A stretch of DNA of 64,000 bases from UBA2040 sp041751955 (GTDB lineage Bacteria > Bacteroidota > Bacteroidia > Flavobacteriales_D > Crocinitomicaceae): NCBI GenBank assembly GCA_041751955.1, contig JBGSIB010000010.1, forward strand, positions 25,663 to 89,662, written 5' to 3'. This document shows, piece by piece, positions 26,158 through 33,073 of this stretch. Positions within the stretch are counted from its first letter, which is position 1. The number at the start of each line of letters is the position of its first letter. The position numbers and the translations under genes are program-made. The notes under the pieces were generated by a model that was not told where the DNA came from, made no database searches, and saw nothing but the letters and a program-made list of their open reading frames with translations.

Positions 26158-26654
26158 GTATCGATCATTTCAACCAATCGTTTTACAGTTTGATCCTCGC
26201 GGCTTGGAATTATCTTGCAAATGGAATAAAATGACTCCCGTTCCGTCAAATGCTCGGCGATGAATTCATCCAAATCCTCGCCCTGCAAATGATCAACCAA
26301 AGGTCTAGACTTTTTGGAATTTTCTATTCTATGCGCTAATTCCTTTACGGGTCGTTTCAAATAAATAGTCAGACCCAGTTCATTCATTTTGTCCATGTTG
26401 CCGTGAAAACAAGGCGTTCCACCACCAGTTGATATGACAACTTTTTCATTCAGAGGTAAATTGTCTAGGAACTCTTTTTCGATTTCACGGAATTTAGCTT
26501 CACCTAATTCTGAGAATATTTCAGGAATGGTTCGATTGTATTTCTTTTCAATTTCTTTGTCTGAATCCAAAAAAGGAAGAAGAAGTTCATGTGCAACTCG
26601 CTTTCCGAGTGAACTTTTTCCTGAACCCATATAACCAACAAAAAAAATATGCAT
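26130..26654 (-). CDS. aroK: Shikimate kinase
   Basis: 174 residues from the ATG at 26654, which gives MHIFFVGYMGSGKSSLGKRV with the P-loop at the usual place. It phosphorylates shikimate with ATP to shikimate 3-phosphate (cytoplasm). Also seen: LDSDKEIEKKY (shikimate- and metal-binding Asp), FREIEKEFL, VVISTGGGTPCF (substrate-binding Gly triplet) and KSRPLVDHL (lid Arg). An in-frame upstream TTG at 26702 falls on the -33 promoter element and is not the start. It complements the chorismate synthase at 11.6 kb. Confidence 0.96.
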   Translation of the reverse strand: MHIFFVGYMGSGKSSLGKRVAHELLLPFLDSDKEIEKKYNRTIPEIFSELGEAKFREIEKEFLDNLPLNEKVVISTGGGTPCFHGNMDKMNELGLTIYLKRPVKELAHRIENSKKSRPLVDHLQGEDLDEFIAEHLTERESFYSICKIIPSREDQTVKRLVEMIDTYFSSFEKK

Positions 26655-26672
26655 TTGGTTTTTCCTTTCTTG

Positions 26673-26702
26673 CAAACCTACATGTTTTTTTAAAAAGCAC
26701 AA
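26673..26702 (-). promoter_or_regulatory. aroK promoter, TTG-N19-TAGGTTTG
   Basis: On the reverse strand TTG (26702-26700) is followed after 19 nt by a perfect -7 box TAGGTTTG (26680-26673); the ATG is 18 nt further on. Confidence 0.75.
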
Positions 26703-26814
26703 GAAAGTTAAGGGTTCGTCAATATTTTTAAAATAATTTCATGCTGTTTAGGCTTTAAAATCAAAGCATTACAATCAATCATTGAAATAAACTAAAAAAA
26801 AAGCAATTCTTACC

Positions 26815-26844
26815 TTGTCGAAAAAAAATATACACGTATATTTG
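26815..26844 (+). promoter_or_regulatory. Promoter of the tRNA locus, TTG-N19-TATATTTG
   Basis: TTG (26815-26817), 19 nt, and a perfect -7 box TATATTTG (26837-26844). Transcription should start near 26850, so the precursor would carry about 90 nt of leader including the broken tRNA-like copy at 26883-26925. Confidence 0.8.
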
Positions 26845-26882
26845 CACCCTCAAACAACGAAAGGAGTTTGAGTTTTAGATAA

Positions 26883-26925
26883 GATTCCGTAGCTCTCCCG
26901 ATAGCTATCGGGAGCTAGAGCAAAA
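26883..26925 (+). repeat. Broken copy of the tRNA-Lys 5' half with a palindrome in its D-loop
   Basis: GATTCCGTAGCTC (26883-26895) is identical to the first 13 bases of the tRNA 59 nt downstream. It is followed by an 18-nt perfect palindrome, TCCCGATAGCTATCGGGA (26896-26913), and then GCTAGAGCAAAACA, close to the rest of the D arm and anticodon stem (TAGAGCAATACA). The anticodon loop and 3' half are absent, so it is not a functional tRNA. Confidence 0.75.
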
Positions 26926-26941
26926 CATAATCGGGGAATAT

Positions 26942-27014
26942 GATTCCGTAGCTCAGCTGGTAGAGCAATACACTTTTAATGTATGGGTCCTGGGTTCGAA
27001 CCCCAGCGGGATCA
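26942..27014 (+). tRNA. tRNA-Lys (anticodon TTT)
   Basis: 73 nt. The acceptor stem GATTCCG (26942-26948) pairs with CGGGATC (27007-27013, one G-U), discriminator A at 27014. D arm GCTC/GAGC. Anticodon stem ATACA/TGTAT around the loop CTTTTAA gives TTT at 26975-26977. The T arm CTGGG-TTCGAAC-CCCAG is perfect. CCA is not encoded. It has its own promoter and terminator. Confidence 0.97.
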
Positions 27015-27020
27015 CAAGAG

Positions 27021-27052
27021 AAAAAGAAGAGCAAAGGTTCTTCTTTTTTTTT
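27021..27052 (+). terminator. Intrinsic terminator after tRNA-Lys
   Basis: AAGAAGA (27024-27030) pairs with TCTTCTT (27039-27045) and runs into a stretch of T up to 27052. Confidence 0.8.
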
Positions 27053-27061
27053 GCACTAAAC

Positions 27062-27128
27062 TTTGGGTTTGAGCCCAAACGAAACCTAGAATCCAGCCTG
27101 TCCGCCGGAGCGCAGGATTACAAGAGAA
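27062..27128 (+). repeat. Broken copy of the tRNA-Lys 3' end
   Basis: TTTGGGTTTGAGCCCAAA (27062-27079) imitates the T arm. After 32 nt that include CCTGTCCGCCGGAGCGCAGG (27097-27116), the segment 27112-27128 matches the tRNA 3' end plus flank (27006-27022) at 15 of 17 bases. Its acceptor 5' half is missing, so it is a remnant. Confidence 0.6.
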
Positions 27129-27240
27129 GTTCAATCGAAAGGGTGGATTTTTTTTTGTCTTTTATTTTCTGAGGATTGGGTTGTTTTTAAAACCGTATAC
27201 AAAGCAACAATCTCAAAATAATCCTACTTATTGATAGTTC

Positions 27241-27271
27241 AAAAAAAACGCAACCCTTTAAAGGATTGCGT
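27241..27271 (-). terminator. Intrinsic terminator of the TonB-domain gene
   Basis: On the reverse strand ACGCAATCCTTT pairs with AAAGGGTTGCGT (one G-U) and ends in eight T. It lies 24 nt after the stop at 27295. Confidence 0.92.
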
Positions 27272-27294
27272 CTCAAATATAATTTTAGTGTGGC

Positions 27295-27681
27295 TTACAA
27301 AGTAAACTTCACAGGCAATGTCATAGAAGTTCGTACAAGCTTTCCTTCATGCTGACCTGGTGTCCAGTTAGGCATTTCAGAAATAACACGTAAAGCCTCT
27401 GCTACTAAATCGGCATCGCCTCCGCGCACTGCTATTGCTTCTGTTACTTTTCCGTCTTTTTCAATCGTTAATTGAACGTAAATTGTACCTTGAATACCGG
27501 CATTTTTGGCTGCTTCAGGATATTTCAAATTTTCTCCCATATAAGACATCATGGCGTCCATTCCTCCAACAAATTCAGGTTGAACATCAGATTGATACTT
27601 GATGGGTTCAACTTGAGTTTGCGCAAAAGAAGCGCCTACAAACAACAAAGAGAGAATACTGAACAAGAATATTTTTTTCAT
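27295..27681 (-). CDS. Exported TonB C-terminal domain protein
   Basis: 128 residues from the ATG at 27681, which opens a signal peptide (MKKIFLFSILSLLFVGASFA). The mature protein is a single TonB C-terminal domain: KYPEAAKNAGIQGTIYVQLT near residue 58, VTEAIAVRGGDADLVAEAL, and MPNWTPGQHEGKLVRTSMTL. In full TonB this domain docks outer-membrane receptors; here the N-terminal helix is a cleaved signal peptide and no Pro-rich spanner exists, so it cannot transduce energy as TonB does. Such short exported versions are frequent in Bacteroidota. Monocistronic with its own terminator. Confidence 0.9.
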   Translation of the reverse strand: MKKIFLFSILSLLFVGASFAQTQVEPIKYQSDVQPEFVGGMDAMMSYMGENLKYPEAAKNAGIQGTIYVQLTIEKDGKVTEAIAVRGGDADLVAEALRVISEMPNWTPGQHEGKLVRTSMTLPVKFTL

Positions 27682-27839
27682 GATTTTTAAGTTAATGTGT
27701 TGCAATTTAAGGAAATCAATCTGATTTCTCATATACAAAACGTTTGAAAAAGTAGAGGGTTGCTATTTTCGCTATACCTTTTCTTTTCAAAAGCGTTATT
27801 GTTTTGGATGAAAAGCGAGTTATTATGGTCGGAGATATT

Positions 27840-28256
27840 ATGAAGATTACATTGATTTCGATTTTTGGAGCACTTGTTCTGTCCTCCTGCAATAGAGGAG
27901 TGTTGGTAGAGGAAAATTCTATTGAGTTGATTTTTAGCGAGCAGATGCTTGAAGCAGCTAAAGTTGAATTATTTCGTGGGAATGAGAAAAGAAGCGAAGT
28001 CGCAGAAACCGCTTTGGATAAAACTGAACCCAATAGATCGAGCCGGGCATCAGCGATTTTTAAATCTATAATAGATATTGACTCCGTACTTATTGATTTT
28101 ATGCATGAGGTAAATGCTTTAAAAATGAGTATGTTCAAGAATAAAACTCTGTTGAATCAAGTTCGAAAACAAGCAAGAGATTATTCGGATTTCAGTCCGA
28201 AATATTTTGATATAGCGAATAAAAAAATCTATTTTCCGATTGATAGGATGGAGTAG
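27840..28256 (+). CDS. GldM-like lipoprotein, N-terminal part (ends at in-frame TAG)
   Basis: 138 residues from the ATG at 27840, which starts a lipoprotein signal peptide (MKITLISIFGALVLSSC, Cys at residue 17). The rest is mainly helical (SIIDIDSVLIDFMHEVNALK). It ends at TAG (28254-28256), and the same frame continues without a break into the next ORF. Joined, the two make about 359 codons whose second half resembles the periplasmic D1-D2 region of the T9SS/gliding protein GldM. It may therefore be the front of one gene cut by a nonsense codon. Unlike GldM it has a lipid anchor instead of a membrane helix. Confidence 0.6.
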   Translation: MKITLISIFGALVLSSCNRGVLVEENSIELIFSEQMLEAAKVELFRGNEKRSEVAETALDKTEPNRSSRASAIFKSIIDIDSVLIDFMHEVNALKMSMFKNKTLLNQVRKQARDYSDFSPKYFDIANKKIYFPIDRME

Positions 28257-28922
28257 TTGAAACGTTTAACAAATCGATTAAAATGGTTTAGAAAAGAAGT
28301 CACCCAAATAACCGCGCGTTACATCGGTTCTCCAGATTTACCCGCCCATTACTTTGTCGATCCCAATATTGCATCTTTTTCAAGTTATGAAGAATTTAAT
28401 CGGAAAATGGAAAATGCATTCCTGTATAGCAACGTAGCTCAAGATGACAAAGAATCTATAAGGAAGATATTTATGGCTTTGACCAAAATGATTAGTCAAG
28501 AACCGAGCAATTTAAATTCGCCCATCGACTATTTCAATTATCTGTTGAGTATAGAAAGAGGCGTTTTGGCAGCAAGAGCTGATGCTGCATCCTTGATTAG
28601 AATGCGTGTAGGTGGATGTGATTGCTATGGTATCGATAAATTTATAACTCTCGTTGATTTTCCATCTGTAGGTTTGGAAGGAGATACTGTTGATGTATCG
28701 GCTTTTTTCGCAGGTTACGATTCCGATAAAGTAATTACTGGTACAATTAATGGAAAACCATTTGAAACTTCGGAAGGTGGAATGGTCAAACATAAAATAA
28801 TCATCCCGAAGAACAAATCGGAACTTAAATTAAAAGGAACACTGACAATAGTAAACAAATCCAGTGTTCCGAATACTGAAGAATGGAAAAAAACTATTCA
28901 AATCCTTCAACCTAATAAATAA
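28257..28922 (+). CDS. GldM-like periplasmic segment, C-terminal part
   Basis: 221 residues if started at the TTG that directly follows the TAG of the preceding ORF; there is no signal peptide of its own. A helical region leads to IERGVLAARADAASLIRMRV (near residue 100), comparable to the helix ending the first GldM periplasmic domain. DFPSVGLEGDTVDVSAFFAG and GTINGKPFETSEGGMVKH follow, comparable to the beta domain after it (conserved pattern: ...G..Y.A..F.AAYD). It stops after this domain; full GldM is over twice as long. Without export the piece would be in the wrong compartment, which supports reading it as the rest of the upstream gene. Confidence 0.55.
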   Translation: MKRLTNRLKWFRKEVTQITARYIGSPDLPAHYFVDPNIASFSSYEEFNRKMENAFLYSNVAQDDKESIRKIFMALTKMISQEPSNLNSPIDYFNYLLSIERGVLAARADAASLIRMRVGGCDCYGIDKFITLVDFPSVGLEGDTVDVSAFFAGYDSDKVITGTINGKPFETSEGGMVKHKIIIPKNKSELKLKGTLTIVNKSSVPNTEEWKKTIQILQPNK

Positions 28923-29101
28923 AGGAGTGCCCTAACAAGAAGCTTGCTCCGCACTAAATATTACCGAACAATTCATCATCCACAACCCTCTGAATCACTC
29001 AATTTTTCAAAAAAGAAACCAGGACTTGCGGTAACAAGTTTAACTTAAAAAAACACCCCAAAAAATGCCCCCAAAGTCTCAGGATGATTGTATCGGTAGA
29101 A

Positions 29102-29932
29102 CTAGTTTTCTTTTATCAAATGCACATCCATTTGTGGGAAAGGAATATTTATTCCATTGGCAGCGAATTCTTTGTATACTTTTTCATTCATATCGAAATG
29201 CACCGCCCAATAATCCTCAACTTTCACCCATGGACGAACAGCCACATTCACGGAAGAATTTCCCAATTCACCAAGACCAATGAATGGTTCTGGATCTTTC
29301 AAAATTCGAGAATCGCTTTTTATTATAGTATCGATCACAGTTTTGGCTTTATTGTAATCTTCGCCGTAAGCAAAACCGAATACCATATCGACACGACGAA
29401 TGCCTGCTCTTGCAAAATTTACGATATTGCCATTGGCAAGTGGTCCATTTGGAATGATAATGGTTTTATTATCCGCTGTTAATATAACCGTGTGGAAAAT
29501 CGTTATTTCTTTCACCGTGCCATTTTCTCCTTGCGCATTGATAAATTCTTCTACTTTGAAAGGTTTGAAAACCAAAATCATGACGCCTCCAGCAAAATTG
29601 GAGAGAGTACCAGAAAAAGCCATACCAATTGCTAAACCAGCCGCTCCGAGAATGGCGATAAAGGATGTCATTTGAACTCCTAATTGAGTGATGGAAGTGA
29701 CAACAACTAAAACTTTAAGAATGGTGCTAGTCAAACTAGCAACAAAAGTGATAAGTCCCGCATCCATACCGCCTCTACTCATTACTCGCTTTATGGCCTT
29801 ACCAATGAATTTCGCCAACCAGAAACCAATGATGAGTATGGCAATCGCAATAATGAGATTTAATCCAATTTTCACGATAATTTGATTAAATTCTGTCCAA
29901 GATATTCCGAAGATACTTTCTAATTTGCTCAT
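29102..29932 (-). CDS. MscS-type small-conductance mechanosensitive channel
   Basis: 276 residues from the ATG at 29932; an upstream TTG (29995) is the -33 promoter element. Three transmembrane helices: about residues 14-40, 56-80 and 85-112. The last is the pore helix, with the typical Gly/Ala pattern AAGLAIGMAFSGTLSNFAGG. The beta domain follows (FKPFKVEEFINAQGENGTVK, IPNGPLANGNIVNFAR). It opens under membrane tension to release solutes during hypo-osmotic shock. Length and motifs match the basic MscS form. Convergent with nothing close; divergent from the YdcF-like gene. Confidence 0.95.
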   Translation of the reverse strand: MSKLESIFGISWTEFNQIIVKIGLNLIIAIAILIIGFWLAKFIGKAIKRVMSRGGMDAGLITFVASLTSTILKVLVVVTSITQLGVQMTSFIAILGAAGLAIGMAFSGTLSNFAGGVMILVFKPFKVEEFINAQGENGTVKEITIFHTVILTADNKTIIIPNGPLANGNIVNFARAGIRRVDMVFGFAYGEDYNKAKTVIDTIIKSDSRILKDPEPFIGLGELGNSSVNVAVRPWVKVEDYWAVHFDMNEKVYKEFAANGINIPFPQMDVHLIKEN

Positions 29933-29964
29933 TTCTTTTTTGTTATTTTTGTTTTCGTGGAGTG

Positions 29965-29995
29965 CAAATTTAGCCTTCTTTTTTAAAAACGCCAA
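29965..29995 (-). promoter_or_regulatory. MscS gene promoter, TTG-N20-TAAATTTG
   Basis: On the reverse strand TTG (29995-29993) is followed after 20 nt by a perfect -7 box TAAATTTG (29972-29965), 32 nt before the ATG. Confidence 0.75.
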
Positions 29996-30000
29996 TTTTC

Positions 30001-30768
30001 ATGTTCTTCCTTCTTTCCAAATTGTTCCTGTTTCTGACCAAGCCATTCATTTGGATGCTGATCTTTTTGCTTTTTGGATTGATTTTTAAAAAGTCAAAAT
30101 TTGCCAAGAAAAGCCTGAAGCTTTCGTTGATTCTCTTGTTCTTTTTTACCAACACCGTCATTTTATTAGAATTTAGTCGAATGTGGGAAGTGCCTGGTAA
30201 AAAGATGGAGAAAATCGGAAATTATGATTGTGCCATCGTTTTAACTGGAATGGCGAGTTATAATAACGATTTGAATCGACTAGAATTGGGACGAAATGGG
30301 GATAGAGTTTGGCAAGCAGTTGATTTGTATCACAGAAAAAAAGTGAAGAAAATTTTAATTTCTGGTGATTCAGGATCAATTACAGATAGAGGTTTGCATG
30401 AGGCGAAACAATTGGCTGAGGTGCTCAGAAGAACAGGTATTCCTAAAGAAGATCTGATCTATGAGGGGAAATCACAAAATACACATAAAAATGCCTTAGA
30501 AACGGCTAAATTGCTGAAGAAGAAATATCCAGAATTGAAAAAATTACTCTTGGTCACAAATTCAACACACATGCGACGCTCTTTGGCTTGTTTCAAAAAG
30601 CAAGGCATAGCTTGTACACCTTTTTCCGTTGGTATGTGGACAGGGCCGAAACGTAATTATTTCTTGGAGCAATATATTATTCCAAATGTTGGTGCCTTGC
30701 AAAATTGGGAAACACTGACCAAAGAATGGGCGGGGTATTTGATGTATAAGATGATGGGTTATCTGTAA
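30001..30768 (+). CDS. YdcF/ElyC-like (DUF218) membrane protein
   Basis: 255 residues. Two N-terminal hydrophobic segments (about 3-28 and 38-58) are followed by the DUF218 domain: CAIVLTGMASYNNDLNRLE near residue 77, KKILISGDSGSITDRGLHEA near residue 115, EGKSQNTHKNALETAKLL near residue 155 and LLVTNSTHMRRSLACFKKQG near residue 180. The family includes ElyC/SanA-type proteins linked to cell-envelope integrity. The domain should face the periplasm. The gene starts 69 nt from the divergent MscS gene and ends 6 nt from the convergent rhodanese gene. Confidence 0.9.
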   Translation: MFFLLSKLFLFLTKPFIWMLIFLLFGLIFKKSKFAKKSLKLSLILLFFFTNTVILLEFSRMWEVPGKKMEKIGNYDCAIVLTGMASYNNDLNRLELGRNGDRVWQAVDLYHRKKVKKILISGDSGSITDRGLHEAKQLAEVLRRTGIPKEDLIYEGKSQNTHKNALETAKLLKKKYPELKKLLLVTNSTHMRRSLACFKKQGIACTPFSVGMWTGPKRNYFLEQYIIPNVGALQNWETLTKEWAGYLMYKMMGYL

Positions 30769-30774
30769 AGTGAT

Positions 30775-31284
30775 TTACAAAATGATTTTGCATTTATCGG
30801 TATTGACCCACTTGCTCCAAGTTTTATTGTAGCCATGTATTTCAGTGGTTTGAACACCCGAAGAATTCACGATTTTCCCACCGTTATTGGCCCAATTGAA
30901 AAGTCCGCCGTATAAATTCTTGACGTTTTTATACCCTTTTTTGATGAGTTGTTCACCTAGCTTACCGCTTCTGTAACCAACTGAACAATAGATAACTATC
31001 GTTGTGTTCTTGTCTATACCGTTGATTTTAGTCCAATCGATGTTGTCGTAACCCACCCAAATGGCTTCAGCCATGTGACTCACTTTGTATTCCTCAGATT
31101 CTCTGCTATCCAGAAAAACAATTTTTTCGCTAGCTTTTTGCTTTTTTTGAACCTCGGCCATGGAAATGGTAGGCGCTTTTTTGCCTGCCATATTGGTTGC
31201 CATTTTATCAAAACCTTCTGGATTCTGTCCAAATGAATGGATGAATGGAAGAAGAAACAATACGAAAGCGAGAATGATTCTCAT
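30775..31284 (-). CDS. Exported single-domain rhodanese-like protein
   Basis: 169 residues with a signal peptide (MRIILAFVLFLLPFIHSFGQ). The rhodanese domain follows: KIVFLDSRESEEYKVSHMAE near residue 53 and the active loop VIYCSVGYRSGKLGEQL near residue 97, with the catalytic Cys present. Then comes NLYGGLFNWANNGG, the usual end of the fold. Rhodaneses carry sulfur as a persulfide; an exported one with an intact Cys could serve sulfur transfer or redox chemistry in the periplasm. Substrate unknown. Confidence 0.92.
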   Translation of the reverse strand: MRIILAFVLFLLPFIHSFGQNPEGFDKMATNMAGKKAPTISMAEVQKKQKASEKIVFLDSRESEEYKVSHMAEAIWVGYDNIDWTKINGIDKNTTIVIYCSVGYRSGKLGEQLIKKGYKNVKNLYGGLFNWANNGGKIVNSSGVQTTEIHGYNKTWSKWVNTDKCKIIL

Positions 31285-31346
31285 AATTTATACTTTATAG
31301 ATTTGGACAATTTGCCGACAATATCCTTACAGAAATCGAACCAAAG

Positions 31347-32231
31347 TTACGTGATTTTCCACAGAATGATTTTTCGGTCGTCGGAGCAAGTTGCGAAGCG
31401 TTCATTGTCGATTGGACAAATTGAATTGACAGAATGTTTGTGCCCACCTTGTTTGAGCTCCATTTTTTGTTGAAAATGGAATGTGCTTGCATCCCATAGT
31501 TTGATCGATTTGTCTCTACTTGCCGATAGTAAAGAATTTCCGAAGGGTAAAATGGCTAAATCATATAGGGCAAAATTATGCGCAGGAATTGCTTCCAAAA
31601 GCTTTTCTGAGGACCAATCCCATATTTTGAGATGACCATCTTTTCCGCCTGAAATTAAAATATTTTTATCTGATTTTGAAAAAACAGAACAATTGGCTCC
31701 GAGTTCATGTCCTTTCAATGTTACAATCTCGTTGAATTGTTGGGTTTCAAAAATTCGAATTTTTTCATCTTGTCCGTGAACGACAAATACTTCTCCATCT
31801 TCACGAACATTTATTTTTCGAATTTTTCCACAATTCAAGGGTAAAAATAAGAGAAGACTTAAGTTCGTTGAATCCCAAGCGGAAAGATTTCCATCTGCAT
31901 CTGCAACTAGAACGATGTTTTTACTTGGAATGGAAACAATGGAAAATATAGCAGACCGATGTTGCTGAAAAAATTTGATTTCTTTTTTCTCCGCTAAATC
32001 TATTACATGAATATCTCCAGACGAAAGACCGAACCACAAATGACTATCTGTGACCGCTACAGAATAGGGTGGAGTGGTGCATTTTATTGCGAAGGAATCT
32101 TGTTGCAAAGTATCCAAATTCCATCGAGCTATATATCCATCCGCACTTGCAGAAAAAATAGCATTTTCAAATTTCGCCAGATCGTATATGGCTCCGGAAT
32201 GTCCTGTTATTTCACCTTCCTTGGCAATCAC
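31347..32231 (-). CDS. WD40-repeat protein
   Basis: 294 residues, cytoplasmic, with about seven WD-type blades: GHSGAIYDLAKFENAIFSAS, SIVSIPSKNIVLVADADGNL, GHELGANCSVFSKSDKNILI, and LLSASRDKSIKLWDAS near the C-terminus, ending in KIILWKIT. It is a protein-protein interaction scaffold; partners are unknown. The start is GTG; its G is the last base of the TAG stop of the upstream ComA-like gene (TAGTG), so the two are translationally coupled. It is the last gene of the TPR/ComA-like/WD40 operon. Confidence 0.9.
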   Translation of the reverse strand: MIAKEGEITGHSGAIYDLAKFENAIFSASADGYIARWNLDTLQQDSFAIKCTTPPYSVAVTDSHLWFGLSSGDIHVIDLAEKKEIKFFQQHRSAIFSIVSIPSKNIVLVADADGNLSAWDSTNLSLLLFLPLNCGKIRKINVREDGEVFVVHGQDEKIRIFETQQFNEIVTLKGHELGANCSVFSKSDKNILISGGKDGHLKIWDWSSEKLLEAIPAHNFALYDLAILPFGNSLLSASRDKSIKLWDASTFHFQQKMELKQGGHKHSVNSICPIDNERFATCSDDRKIILWKIT

Positions 32232-33073
32232 TATTCTTCGGATTCTTCTAATTCTTCCTCTTCTTCGTCGTTAACTTGTTTCAAGCGCTCGGCGTAGTCA
32301 GCAGGTAAATTTTCAAAGAAAGTATCACCTCTAAGACCCAATCGTAAACATTCTAAAGGAATCATTTCGTGTGGTGCAATGTTGCCTAAATTGACATTGG
32401 CACCAAACAATTTGATGAACCAAACTTGTTGGTTTTTGATAGGTGCTTCCCACATGATATCGTTGGGATTTATTTTCGCTATAATCTTGTTAATCAAGAA
32501 GGTGTGTGCGTTTCCATTGGGTCTAAAAACCCCAACATTACCTGATTCACGACCTTCAGCAATGACCTTCCAAGACCCAGCTTCCAACTCTGTGCTCATC
32601 ATTTTGATCCATTTTGCAGGAGAAATGATAATCCCAGAATCTTTGGAACCTACTTCGGAAAGAACGGTGCGATCTTTTGACATTTTCTGAATCAATTCAC
32701 ATTTTTCATCGTGATTGATAATGATAGAACCGTCTGAAATTTCAGCAAGGTCTAATTTATATTTGTCAATGAAACGGATGTAATCTTCATACATACCTCT
32801 TGCATAGAAAATTTCGAAAAGTGTACCTCCGAAGTACGGACGAATGTTGGCCTCACGATACAATTTAATCTTTTCTTCCAAGTTTTGCGTCACGATAGAC
32901 GTACCAAAACCAAATTTCACCACGTCTGTCAAATGTCCCGATGATTCAATGAAATTTTCGGTTTCTCTGAGGCTCAAGCCTTTGTCCATCATCATGGTAA
33001 TTCCCGCGTTGCGAGGTTTCGCCTCACGTTTAGGCATAAAAGGTAATTCGAAATTCATATTGTTTTTATTCAT
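32231..33073 (-). CDS. Phosphosulfolactate synthase (ComA)-like protein
   Basis: 280 residues, starting at the ATG at 33073; an alternative ATG at 33058 would give MNFELPFMPKREAKPRNAGI. The ComA TIM-barrel pattern is followed: GITMMMDKGLSLRETENFIE, HLTDVVKFGFGTSIV, ANIRPYFGGTLFEIFY, LDLAEISDGSIII and SWKVIAEGRESGNVGVF. ComA adds sulfite to phosphoenolpyruvate in coenzyme M synthesis of methanogens; the bacterial homologues are little studied, so the reaction here is an inference. The C-terminus ends in a run of Glu. The gene overlaps the end of the TPR gene by 8 nt and is coupled to the WD40 gene. Confidence 0.88.
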   Translation of the reverse strand: MNKNNMNFELPFMPKREAKPRNAGITMMMDKGLSLRETENFIESSGHLTDVVKFGFGTSIVTQNLEEKIKLYREANIRPYFGGTLFEIFYARGMYEDYIRFIDKYKLDLAEISDGSIIINHDEKCELIQKMSKDRTVLSEVGSKDSGIIISPAKWIKMMSTELEAGSWKVIAEGRESGNVGVFRPNGNAHTFLINKIIAKINPNDIMWEAPIKNQQVWFIKLFGANVNLGNIAPHEMIPLECLRLGLRGDTFFENLPADYAERLKQVNDEEEEELEESEE

